DNA of 64,000 nt from Paenibacillus alkaliterrae. Its GTDB lineage: Bacteria; Bacillota; Bacilli; Paenibacillales; Paenibacillaceae. The notes beneath the pieces are model-generated. The model worked only from the letters and a program-made list of their open reading frames with translations. It searched no databases and had not been told where the DNA came from. Positions within the stretch are counted from its first letter, which is position 1; each line of letters opens with the position of its first letter. The translations under genes and the position numbers were made by a program. The stretch covers positions 17,748 through 81,747 of the forward strand of contig NZ_JAKGAP010000031.1 of the NCBI RefSeq assembly GCF_021532375.1, given 5' to 3'. Below, piece after piece: positions 1 to 6,935 of this stretch.

Positions 1-111
1 TTGTTTTGCTTCAGTTCTAATTTTCCGGATTGGATCAGCTTGAACTTAGCAGTAAAACAAAAAAAGACCTTCCCTAAGCCAACGCATTAGCTGAGAGAGC
101 AGTCTTTTGGG

Positions 112-777
112 TTACGGAATATGCACCGTCTTTACATGATCAAAGTGTAAAAAAACGGCGTTTCCGCTTGCGTTCGCAAGCTCGATCATATTTTGATCAA
201 GGCTTTTCAATACGCCGATTTTATTCGGGTTTTCTCCTAAATCGAGCACGACAAATTCACCGATTAGTTTGCGCAGCTGTTGATCGAACGTTCTGGCGAG
301 CGTTAAAGGCGAAGGCTTAAGCGGAAATTGCTCTGGCGTTAAGGTGTACGGCGTTACGTTCGGGTTGTACGGAATCAGGTATTTCAAATGTTGGAGCGAA
401 ATGATGACGGTATGATAAACAGGGGAGTAAAAGACAAAAAAATCATTCATGACGGTCGTCAAGTAACCGTGGATGGGTTGATTCCCGGTAATGTAAATCT
501 CCGAAAACATGCCTTTGGCATTCATTAATATTTTTCGATAAGAGATCGGCTCATTATAAGGCTCAAAGGGCATTTCAGGCACTTCAAACTTTTCTCCATC
601 CTGTGACAATATACGAAGCTGCTGAAGATGAATAAGCGGTACATACAAAAATTGCGTTCCGTTGTGCAGTACTAAAATATCCTGGCCAAACTCGATTAAT
701 TTTCCGCGTATCGGTGCCACTTTCCCTGAAATCACCAATTCAACCTGCCGGTCCAGCAGCGGATGACGGTTTTTCAT
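112..777 (-). CDS. Sm-like (CotB/DUF2642-type) coat-associated protein
   Basis: A 221-residue protein built of three degenerate repeats of about 50-60 residues, near residues 8-55, 80-135 and 165-220. Each repeat has the small beta-barrel pattern seen in CotB repeats (a hydrophobic strand, G-x-L, then a hydrophobic strand ending in an H-x-x-x-[LI] segment). The start has a perfect AAAGGAGG eight bases upstream. It lies 71 bp downstream of the cotB-like gene on the same strand, with a hairpin in between, so it is probably a co-expressed spore coat or coat-assembly protein. No signal peptide or transmembrane segment is visible. The repeat family is inferred by eye, and the exact role is unknown. 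Confidence 0.6.
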   Translation of the reverse strand: MKNRHPLLDRQVELVISGKVAPIRGKLIEFGQDILVLHNGTQFLYVPLIHLQQLRILSQDGEKFEVPEMPFEPYNEPISYRKILMNAKGMFSEIYITGNQPIHGYLTTVMNDFFVFYSPVYHTVIISLQHLKYLIPYNPNVTPYTLTPEQFPLKPSPLTLARTFDQQLRKLIGEFVVLDLGENPNKIGVLKSLDQNMIELANASGNAVFLHFDHVKTVHIP

Positions 778-813
778 GCGATCAACCTCCTTTCATCCGA
801 GTAGATAGAAGAA

Positions 814-846
814 CCGGACAAGGGTACTTACCTTTGCCCGGAAATC
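814..846 (-). terminator. Hairpin between cotB-like gene and downstream coat gene
   Basis: An imperfect hairpin (arms CCGG.CAA.GGT and ACC.TTG.CCGG on the minus strand) follows the cotB-like stop and is followed by a short T/C-rich run. It could be a weak terminator or a processing hairpin that sets the ratio of the two coat proteins. The T-run is poor. Confidence 0.4.
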
Positions 847-848
847 CA

Positions 849-1598
849 TTAAACTTTATTTATCATACGGCGAGTCGTTTTTGGAGTTGTTATTACAGAA
901 GCTGCATTGGCACTTTTCTTTCCGCCGCTGCGGTTGCCGCCAGTACGGCTGCCGCCTGTACGGTTGCCTTGTGTTTTATAATTTTTGTTACAGTCTTTAT
1001 GGCCGTCGGATTTCTTGTCATTTGTTGATTTGATCGATTTGATTTGCTCAATCGGAATTTGCAGCGTATCTTCGCCGTCAACGAGCAGGACCGAATCCTT
1101 GCATACTTGCGCGAGAAAGCCCTCTACCTTTTCGGGTCCGCCCGTGTTGATTTGTACGAAAGTTTGATTTAACGCGCGAAGGACTTCTTTAAAGTTGTCG
1201 GCCTTAATAAAGTCATGCTTATGGTGTCCGGATTTATGGCAGCATTTGTGATCGGATTTATGGCAGTATTTTTTGTCGGATTTATGTCCGCTTTTGTGTC
1301 CGCTTTTGTTGCAGTCTTGTTTGCCATTTGTTTCGGTAATGCTTTTTACGTGGCTGGCAGCAACGTATACGATACCCTTCTTCGTTTTTACCACATAGTA
1401 GTCGCTTTTGACAGCCAGCAATTTGCCTTCAATCTTGTCCGGGCCGCCGCGGTTGATCTTTACGCATTTTCCGACTAAGCTATCAACGAAGTTTTCGTTG
1501 ATGCAGGTATTGCTCTTATGATGATTGAAGCTTTTGAAGCGATTGTCATACATATCCATTTGTCCCGCAACATTACGATAGTTCCAGCAATAATTCAT
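849..1598 (-). CDS. cotB: Spore coat protein CotB-like
   Basis: Outer spore coat protein of the CotB family, 249 residues. Two Sm-like repeats are clear: residues about 38-90 with KINRGGPDKIEGKLLAVKSD, and about 130-190 with INTGGPEKVEGFLAQV. These match the V-x-x-x-RGGPE-x-x-x-G-x-L repeats of B. subtilis CotB. Between them is a Lys/His/Ser-rich linker, and the C-terminus is a Gly/Arg/Ser/Thr tail (GGNRSGGKKS) resembling the nearby CotG repeats. GGAGGGA precedes the ATG. In B. subtilis, CotB maturation depends on CotG and on phosphorylation by CotH; both genes lie beside this one. It is shorter than B. subtilis CotB, lacking one repeat and most of the Ser-rich tail. Confidence 0.85.
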   Translation of the reverse strand: MNYCWNYRNVAGQMDMYDNRFKSFNHHKSNTCINENFVDSLVGKCVKINRGGPDKIEGKLLAVKSDYYVVKTKKGIVYVAASHVKSITETNGKQDCNKSGHKSGHKSDKKYCHKSDHKCCHKSGHHKHDFIKADNFKEVLRALNQTFVQINTGGPEKVEGFLAQVCKDSVLLVDGEDTLQIPIEQIKSIKSTNDKKSDGHKDCNKNYKTQGNRTGGSRTGGNRSGGKKSANAASVITTPKTTRRMINKV

Positions 1599-1828
1599 AA
1601 ATAAATCCCTCCGATAATTTCGTTAATAATAGATTTGAAATCTTTCATCACAGCCGACACCTATCAATCTTGTAACGAGCATGATGTTTGAATTATCGTG
1701 AGCATCCCTCCGATTCTTGATTTCTTCATTTATCATGGGAGTCGATATGCAATATAATTATATGTATCCCACATAGCTGAGGTACTAGATTACTATCTAT
1801 TTATTAAAGATTAAGCAAATAACCCGTT

Positions 1829-1856
1829 ACGAATACTAGAGTTGAGTCATAGCTTA
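1829..1856 (+). promoter_or_regulatory. Candidate sigma-K promoter for cotG-like gene
   Basis: AC at 1829-1830, 16 bases, then t-CATA-gct-TA at 1847-1856 resembles the sigma-K pattern (mAC, N16, gCATAnnnTa). It would start transcription about 8 bases before the AAGGAG ribosome binding site. Late mother-cell expression is what a coat gene should have. The rest of the roughly 280-bp divergent gap (1599-1885) is AT-rich, and I see no other clear site in it. Confidence 0.4.
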
Positions 1857-1885
1857 TAGTATCTTCATATAAGGAGTTGTTTGAA

Positions 1886-2209
1886 TTGTCCAAAAAAAAG
1901 AACGGTAAAGAAAAGCAAAACGTAAATGCAAAGAATACTGGAGGTAACCGCACTGACGGCAACCGGACAGGCGGCAACCAATCCGGGGGTGATAAATCTG
2001 TCGGTAAGAAAAGCGGCGGCAACCAATCCGCGGGGCATAAATCCGTTGGTACGAAAAGCGGCGGCAACCAATCCGGAGGGCATAAATCCGTTGGTACGAA
2101 AAGCGGCGGCAACCAGTCACTCGGCAACCGCTCTGACGGTGTCGATCCAGCCGTCCAAACAGAAGCAACTAGCATAGATTCCGGCTTAGTGTTTGAAATT
2201 ACGCTTTAA
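1886..2209 (+). CDS. cotG: CotG-like repetitive spore coat protein
   Basis: A 107-residue, highly basic Gly/Ser/Lys/Asn-rich protein with almost no hydrophobic core until the last 20 residues. The centre is three copies of a 15-residue unit, GGNQSGGHKSVGTKS, plus a partial fourth. The TTG at 1886 is preferred over one at 1877 because AAGGAG at 1871-1876 lies nine bases upstream of it and would abut the other. Position between cotB-like and cotH genes, composition and serine content identify it as the CotG-type substrate of the CotH kinase. The repeat sequence itself differs from B. subtilis CotG, as is normal for this fast-evolving family. Confidence 0.75.
   Translation: MSKKKNGKEKQNVNAKNTGGNRTDGNRTGGNQSGGDKSVGKKSGGNQSAGHKSVGTKSGGNQSGGHKSVGTKSGGNQSLGNRSDGVDPAVQTEATSIDSGLVFEITL
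1970..2119 (+). repeat. 45-bp tandem repeats inside cotG-like gene
   Basis: Three near-identical 45-bp units followed by a 15-bp partial unit. The units begin at about 1970, 2015 and 2060, and the partial unit at 2105. The repeat keeps the reading frame and encodes the 15-residue block described for the gene. Units two and three are almost identical at DNA level, which suggests recent slippage or unequal crossing-over. Confidence 0.9.
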
Positions 2210-2280
2210 CAAGCGTAAACGACTTTCTTATATTTTTAAAAAACGGTGACCATCCAGGCATCGGCTGAATACGGTAAATA

Positions 2281-2320
2281 AGATAAAAAGCCTATCGTTT
2301 AACGGTAGGCTTTATCTTTT
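2281..2320 (+). terminator. Rho-independent terminator between cotG-like gene and cotH
   Basis: A hairpin with arms around AAGCCTA and TAGGCTT, extended by AGATAAA/TTTATCT, ends in TTTT. It sits between the cotG-like stop and the cotH start, so the two genes are probably transcribed separately or cotH depends on read-through. Confidence 0.7.
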
Positions 2321-2338
2321 GCCTCGGGAGATGATTAG

Positions 2339-3409
2339 ATGGCTGCTGAAATATTGCCTGTCCGCTCCATTCGGATCGATGAAGCCGATCTGCAAGAAAT
2401 TAGAAGCAATGCATGGGGTAAAGCGTTCAAGCCGGCCGAGCTGAAGCTAGGGGAGAAAACCTATAAAGCTATGTTCGGGCTGCGGGGCGGTCACACGCGT
2501 AATTATTCTAAGAAATCGTATGAAGTACGAATAAAGGATGGCAAAACGCTTCATTGGAATGCTGAGTACGATGATCCATCGATGATGCGAAACGCGTTGT
2601 CTTTCTACTTTTTCAATAAAATCGGGGTACCCTCGCCTGAAACGAAACATTTTTGGCTTATTATTAATGATGTGCCGCAGGGCGTATACTTAGAGATCGA
2701 AGCGGTTGACCGGTTATTTTTCGAGAAAAGGCGCATAGGCTACCGCTCGCTTATTTATGCCGTGAACGACAGTGCTGACTTTAGCTTAATTGATCCGGAA
2801 TCAAAGGCCTTAAAGCCTTCGTTATTCGATGGTTATGAAATCGTACACGGGAAGACCGGCACTAAGAGCAGATTAGTATCGTTTGTACGCCATTTAAACC
2901 GGAGGTCCGGCAAAAGCTTAGGCGTCTTTACCGTCCGCAGACTGGATATTTCCCAATATTTATTATGGCTGGCAGGTGCTGTACTGACTGGGAATTATGA
3001 CGGATTTGATCAAAACTACGCTTTATACGAGCATCGATTAAGCGGAAAATATCGGATCATTCCGTGGGATTACGAGGGAACCTGGGGAAGGAATTGCTAT
3101 GGTAAGCCATGCGGCAGCGATCTTGTTCGTTTCCAAGGCTATAATAAGCTGACCAAAAAGCTGTTTATGTTTCCGGCCTGCCGCAGAAAGTACAAGAGCA
3201 TAATGAAGAGGCTTCTTCAAACGGCCTTCACGGTCGATCAGCTTAAGCCGGTTATTCACAACATGCATATCAAGCTGTCACCGGCTATTCGCAATGATTA
3301 TACCCGCAAGGCAAGCTTCGATACTTTTCTCTCGGAGCCTGCATTCATCCATGAATATATTATGGAACGGCGTGAAATTTTGCAGCAATCGCTGCGGGAG
3401 TGGGGCTAA
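2339..3409 (+). CDS. cotH: Spore coat protein kinase CotH
   Basis: CotH family atypical protein kinase, 356 residues, close to the B. subtilis length of about 362. It phosphorylates serines in CotB and CotG in the mother cell. Visible family features are the RGGHTRNYSKKSYEVRI block (residues about 49-63), the NYDGFDQNYALYEH segment (about 218-231) and IPWDYEGTWGRN (about 240-251), which carries the metal-binding aspartate. GGGAG stands upstream of the ATG. The product lies next to its two likely substrates, as in B. subtilis, though here cotG and cotH run in the same direction rather than divergently. Confidence 0.92.
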   Translation: MAAEILPVRSIRIDEADLQEIRSNAWGKAFKPAELKLGEKTYKAMFGLRGGHTRNYSKKSYEVRIKDGKTLHWNAEYDDPSMMRNALSFYFFNKIGVPSPETKHFWLIINDVPQGVYLEIEAVDRLFFEKRRIGYRSLIYAVNDSADFSLIDPESKALKPSLFDGYEIVHGKTGTKSRLVSFVRHLNRRSGKSLGVFTVRRLDISQYLLWLAGAVLTGNYDGFDQNYALYEHRLSGKYRIIPWDYEGTWGRNCYGKPCGSDLVRFQGYNKLTKKLFMFPACRRKYKSIMKRLLQTAFTVDQLKPVIHNMHIKLSPAIRNDYTRKASFDTFLSEPAFIHEYIMERREILQQSLREWG

Positions 3410-3418
3410 GAAGCCCCA
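3401..3418. terminator. Short hairpin at the cotH/cysK convergence
   Basis: TGGGGCT and AAGCCCCA form a compact hairpin overlapping the cotH stop codon. The genes converge here and the hairpin reads on both strands. A T-run is missing, so termination strength is uncertain. Confidence 0.45.
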
Positions 3419-3426
3419 TTCGATGC

Positions 3427-4344
3427 TTAAAATATATTCATGCTCAAATAACGTTCACCCGTGTCTGGAGCGATGCATAACACACGCTTACCAGCGCCAA
3501 GCCGCTTAGCAATTTGCATAGCCGCCCACACGGACGCACCTGACGAAGGTCCAAGCAGCAAGCCTTCGCGAGCAGCCAGGCTTCTCATCGTCGTCAAGGC
3601 ATCTTCATCGGATACTTGAATGATTTGATCATAAACGGAAGTGTTAAGAATAGCCGGCACGAAGCCCGGGCTCGTACCGACCAGCTTATGCGGTCCGGGC
3701 TGTCCTCCCGACAGTACCGGCGAGCCCTGCGGTTCGACGACTGCTATATATACGTCCGAAATAAGATCTTTGAGCACCTCGCCTGTCCCGGTAATCGTTC
3801 CTCCGGTTCCGGCCGTTGCGACGAAAGCATCCAGCTTTCCATCCGTTTGCCTCATAATTTCCGCAGCCGTCGTTACTCTGTGAATATTAGGATTGGCTTC
3901 ATTCTCGAATTGATTGGGAATGAAGCTGCCCGGATGCTCGGCCTGCAGCTCCAGCGCTTTGCGGATCGCTCCGGGCATCCGCTCCGCAGCGGGCGTCAGA
4001 ACGACCTCGGCGCCGTAGGCCTGAAGCAGCTTAATCCGCTCCGCGGACATATTGTCCGGCATGACCAGAATCATTTTATAGCCTTTTGCAGCCGCGTTCA
4101 TGGCAAGCCCGATGCCCGTATTACCGCTTGTCGGCTCGATAATCATGTCGCCCCGCCGAATCTGCCCGCGCTTCTCGGCATCTTGAATAAGAGAGAAAGC
4201 AGCGCGGTCCTTCACGCTCCCGCTCGGATTAAACCGCTCCAGCTTGACCAAAACCTCGGCGCTGCCCGCCTCCTGAAGCCTGTTCAGCCGAACGACCGGC
4301 GTTGCTCCTATCAACTGCGTAATGTCAGAAACGATTCTTGGCAT
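3427..4344 (-). CDS. cysK: Cysteine synthase A (O-acetylserine sulfhydrylase)
   Basis: PLP enzyme that makes L-cysteine from O-acetylserine and sulfide in the cytosol. The 305-residue length is normal. The PLP lysine lies in NPSGSVKDRAA near residue 40, the phosphate-binding loop in EPTSGNTGIG near residue 70, and GTGGTITG near residue 175; PSSGASVWAA near 260 closes the cofactor pocket. I start at the ATG at 4344 because GGGAGGTGA lies just upstream; an in-frame start at 4365 would add seven residues and overlap that site. It is followed on the minus strand by nothing close and preceded by the MFS gene. CysK and the OAS-TL paralogue CysM cannot be separated with certainty by eye. Confidence 0.9.
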   Translation of the reverse strand: MPRIVSDITQLIGATPVVRLNRLQEAGSAEVLVKLERFNPSGSVKDRAAFSLIQDAEKRGQIRRGDMIIEPTSGNTGIGLAMNAAAKGYKMILVMPDNMSAERIKLLQAYGAEVVLTPAAERMPGAIRKALELQAEHPGSFIPNQFENEANPNIHRVTTAAEIMRQTDGKLDAFVATAGTGGTITGTGEVLKDLISDVYIAVVEPQGSPVLSGGQPGPHKLVGTSPGFVPAILNTSVYDQIIQVSDEDALTTMRSLAAREGLLLGPSSGASVWAAMQIAKRLGAGKRVLCIAPDTGERYLSMNIF

Positions 4345-4375
4345 AGCCTCACCTCCCTTCTTCAAGTGTTTATCC

Positions 4376-4426
4376 TTGTTGTTGTTGTTGTTGTTATTGT
4401 TGTTGTTGTTGTTGTTGCTGCTGCTG
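4376..4426. repeat. CAA/CAG trinucleotide repeat at the 3' end of the MFS gene
   Basis: On the minus strand the tract reads three CAG, seven CAA, one TAA and six more CAA. The TAA (4394-4396) is the stop codon of the MFS gene, so the stop differs from the repeat unit by a single C-to-T change. Without it the frame would add a Gln, six more Gln and a Gly before the next TAA. Confidence 0.95.
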
Positions 4427-5608
4427 CAAAAACGGCTTCATAAACCACCAGCCCGCGATCGGAACGACACCGACGGCAAACAGAAGCCAAGTAATCGCAA
4501 CCGGAGAATGGTTCAGCGGCAAAACGATCAAATACGAGGATAAACCGATAATTCTGCCGATGACGAGTCCCGCTTCCCGCAGAACGATAAACTCCTCGCG
4601 CTCCCTCGCGCTTTCCTCCGATTGCCCGATGAGATCGAATACTCTGGAGGTCATCGGAATAATGTATAACGGCATAAACAAGGAAGTGCCGATACCAAAC
4701 ATCAGCAAGGTAATATACGATACTTCCCAAAATAACGGTAAAATAACGACGGCAATCATCACAACGCCGACTAGCATCACGATTTTACGGTTGTTTTTAT
4801 TCAGCATTTTACCGATAATCCAGAAGCTGATTAAGGCAACAAGCGATGTGATCAACGAGAACGTCCCCAACTTACTCTCGTCCTGTGTCGCAACATAGAC
4901 GGTCAGCCCGACAAGAAACGCAAAAACTCCCTCGCGCACGCCCTGTGCCGCGATTGCCGGCAGCATGCGCCTCCATGGATTTCCTTTTTGCCGGAGCTGC
5001 TGAACGCCGTGCTTCCAATTATAAGTTCCATGAACACGCCTTTTCTTTAACCAGAAGCTTAACACGACGCTTATCGAGAAAATAATGAGCGACAGCGTAA
5101 ATATGAATCGATACCCCTTCTCGCCCTGCATTGACGTAATTAGCAAGCCTGAAACCCAGGGGGCAACAATGCCGGCAGCGGAGCCGAGAAGACCTGCCCA
5201 GCCGTTATAGCGGTCGCGATTATCCGGACCGGTCACTTCGAAATAAACGACATTAAATGCAATCCAAAAAAATCCAAGCGCCATTCCGTTCAAAATGCCG
5301 AGCGGCACGCCGTATGCCTTCGCTTGCTGTCCGAGCAGCAGCACCGTGCTGTAGAAGACGCCTGACAATATAATGCCGATGCGCAGGCTTATCATTTTGT
5401 CATGCTCTTTGACCCATTTTCCGGCTACATAGAACGTTAATCCGCCCATCACATACTGACCTAACGTGAACCAGCCGATAAGCATGTAAGACTGGCTTGC
5501 TTTCCATAAGTACACCGGCACGAAAGTGCCGGACAATGCGTTCGCCACGCCATAAAGCGCTTGGACGATCAGCAGCAGCACGCCTTGTCCGCCTAAAGCT
5601 TTTGCCAA
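4394..5608 (-). CDS. MFS transporter with polyglutamine C-terminus
   Basis: An integral membrane transporter of 404 residues with about twelve hydrophobic helices in two sets of six, separated by a basic loop near residues 185-215. The N-terminal half has a degenerate MFS motif (GKWVKEHDKMISLRIG, residues about 62-77). Substrate is not evident. Translation starts at TTG, nine or so bases after GGAAGGAG. The protein ends in ten glutamines encoded by a CAG/CAA microsatellite that runs through the stop codon. The C-terminus would face the cytoplasm, so tail length changes should be tolerated. It does not form an obvious operon with cysK, whose start is only 50 bp away, although read-through is possible. 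Confidence 0.8.
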   Translation of the reverse strand: MAKALGGQGVLLLIVQALYGVANALSGTFVPVYLWKASQSYMLIGWFTLGQYVMGGLTFYVAGKWVKEHDKMISLRIGIILSGVFYSTVLLLGQQAKAYGVPLGILNGMALGFFWIAFNVVYFEVTGPDNRDRYNGWAGLLGSAAGIVAPWVSGLLITSMQGEKGYRFIFTLSLIIFSISVVLSFWLKKRRVHGTYNWKHGVQQLRQKGNPWRRMLPAIAAQGVREGVFAFLVGLTVYVATQDESKLGTFSLITSLVALISFWIIGKMLNKNNRKIVMLVGVVMIAVVILPLFWEVSYITLLMFGIGTSLFMPLYIIPMTSRVFDLIGQSEESAREREEFIVLREAGLVIGRIIGLSSYLIVLPLNHSPVAITWLLFAVGVVPIAGWWFMKPFLQQQQQQQQQQ

Positions 5609-5735
5609 AACGATTCTCCTTCCGTAAGATAGAACGCGATTAAGCGTTGCTATCCGTTCACGTGGTTAGAATTACGTTTTGTAAGATTCCCTTATCCGCG
5701 GCAAGCCATGCCCGTCCATTTTTGCCAGCAGCGCA

Positions 5736-6344
5736 CTAGTCGTTCGGAGCAAGGCGCGCCAGCAAATGATCACGATCCTTTTGGCTGAGCCATGTTGAGG
5801 TTTGGAAGCAGGAAGGACAAACATATAAGGTTAGCTGAAAAGGAGTTGTCAATACCGGACCGACAATGGATGGCGCGAACTTCGGCTCAAACTGCTGATC
5901 GTTTACCGTCTGAGTGCCTGCTTCCAGCATATATTCACGGCAAGACGGACATTCCGGCACTTCATCCTGATCATCGAGAATGCGCTGGACCTTCTCTTCG
6001 ACTGCGAATCTGGAGCTGTCTGCGCTTCGGAAGCCATCGCCTTGCTCGGTCCAGCGCTTATGATTAGGGTGATCCGAATCATCCTCATCCTCTTCTTCGG
6101 ATACCTCATCCTCAAGCCAATTACCCTGATGCTGTTTGGCCGCCTTTTGAGCATCACTCGCTTTCAGCGTCTGAACAGCCCGCTCATATTCGTCAGCTTC
6201 GACCTCATCCTCGTCATAGCCGAGCTCAATCGTTCGGTACGCGCTGAGCTCATTGTCACAATGCGGGCAATGCTTCTCCGGACCGATCTCTTCATCCCAT
6301 ACGATTTCCGTCAAGCACCACGGACAAATTACATGCTCTTCCAT
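5736..6344 (-). CDS. Hypothetical zinc-ribbon protein
   Basis: A 202-residue soluble acidic protein with two probable zinc-ribbon halves. CPWC (residues 8-11) with CPHC (26-29) is at the N-terminus. CPSC (about 136-139) with CPSC (about 178-181) is near the C-terminus. A long Glu/Asp-rich segment (residues 75-95) separates them. I do not recognise a function. It ends a probable three-gene unit with a DUF350 membrane protein and a 26-residue membrane peptide, which suggests a membrane-linked role. Confidence 0.6.
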   Translation of the reverse strand: MEEHVICPWCLTEIVWDEEIGPEKHCPHCDNELSAYRTIELGYDEDEVEADEYERAVQTLKASDAQKAAKQHQGNWLEDEVSEEEDEDDSDHPNHKRWTEQGDGFRSADSSRFAVEEKVQRILDDQDEVPECPSCREYMLEAGTQTVNDQQFEPKFAPSIVGPVLTTPFQLTLYVCPSCFQTSTWLSQKDRDHLLARLAPND

Positions 6345-6359
6345 TCTTGTACTTCCTCT

Positions 6360-6440
6360 CTAATTGTTCAAGATATAAACGATGCCGAACACAAAAAATA
6401 AAACAGAAACAACGGCTAATATTTTCCATAAGTATTTCAT
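6360..6440 (-). CDS. Small membrane peptide (26 aa)
   Basis: A 26-codon frame starting MKYLWKILAVVSVLFF and ending IVYILNN. It is one hydrophobic helix with a positively charged N-terminus. A GGGGGAAG sequence lies seven bases upstream of the ATG. It sits 15 bp after the DUF350 gene and 15 bp before the zinc-ribbon gene, all on the minus strand, so it is probably translated as part of that unit. No homologue is recognised. Confidence 0.5.
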   Translation of the reverse strand: MKYLWKILAVVSVLFFVFGIVYILNN

Positions 6441-6455
6441 AAGGACTTCCCCCAT

Positions 6456-6878
6456 TTAAATAATGACAGTCGCTCCGATCACATAGGAGAGTGAAACGGA
6501 AATAATCATCGCGATAAGCCCGACGGCGCGGTTATCGCGTACGATCTCATCGTCTATTCGAAAGACCGGCGTCAAAAACTCAAATAGAAAATAAGCGGCC
6601 ATTAGTATAACGAATCCGAACGTCCCCCATATCAAACTTTGGTAAACGGAATCGTTTGCTTCTATTGAGAAGCGGAAAATATTGCAAATGCCGAATATTT
6701 TACCGCTCGTGGCTAACGCTACGGCTAAATTCCCCTTTTTAATTTCACTCCAGCATCTATACCTTGTAACCAGCTCGAAGACAGATAAAAACACGATAAG
6801 AGATAATACCGTTACCGACACGTAAACGAGCGACGCGGCATACGGATTGCTGAGCAGCTTATCGACTTCATGTTCCAT
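6456..6878 (-). CDS. DUF350 membrane protein (YshE-like)
   Basis: A 140-residue membrane protein with four hydrophobic helices (about 15-35, 50-65, 80-105 and 118-138), matching the DUF350/YjfL-YshE topology. In B. subtilis yshE follows mutS2 (mutSB) directly, and here too it lies 57 bp downstream of mutS2 on the same strand, which supports the assignment. The molecular function is not known. Confidence 0.75.
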   Translation of the reverse strand: MEHEVDKLLSNPYAASLVYVSVTVLSLIVFLSVFELVTRYRCWSEIKKGNLAVALATSGKIFGICNIFRFSIEANDSVYQSLIWGTFGFVILMAAYFLFEFLTPVFRIDDEIVRDNRAVGLIAMIISVSLSYVIGATVII

Positions 6879-6935
6879 TCCTTGTTAACCTCCATCGTCA
6901 AGCATTATCGTCAATTGCAAGACCGCTTCATTCCG

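Noticed and set aside
1970..2119. CRISPR-like direct repeats
   Set aside because: The 45-bp units have no spacers and keep a reading frame; they are coding repeats of a coat protein.
3616..4443. A 275-codon plus-strand frame across cysK and the repeat tract
   Set aside because: It is antisense to cysK; its Val-rich end is just the microsatellite read in another frame.
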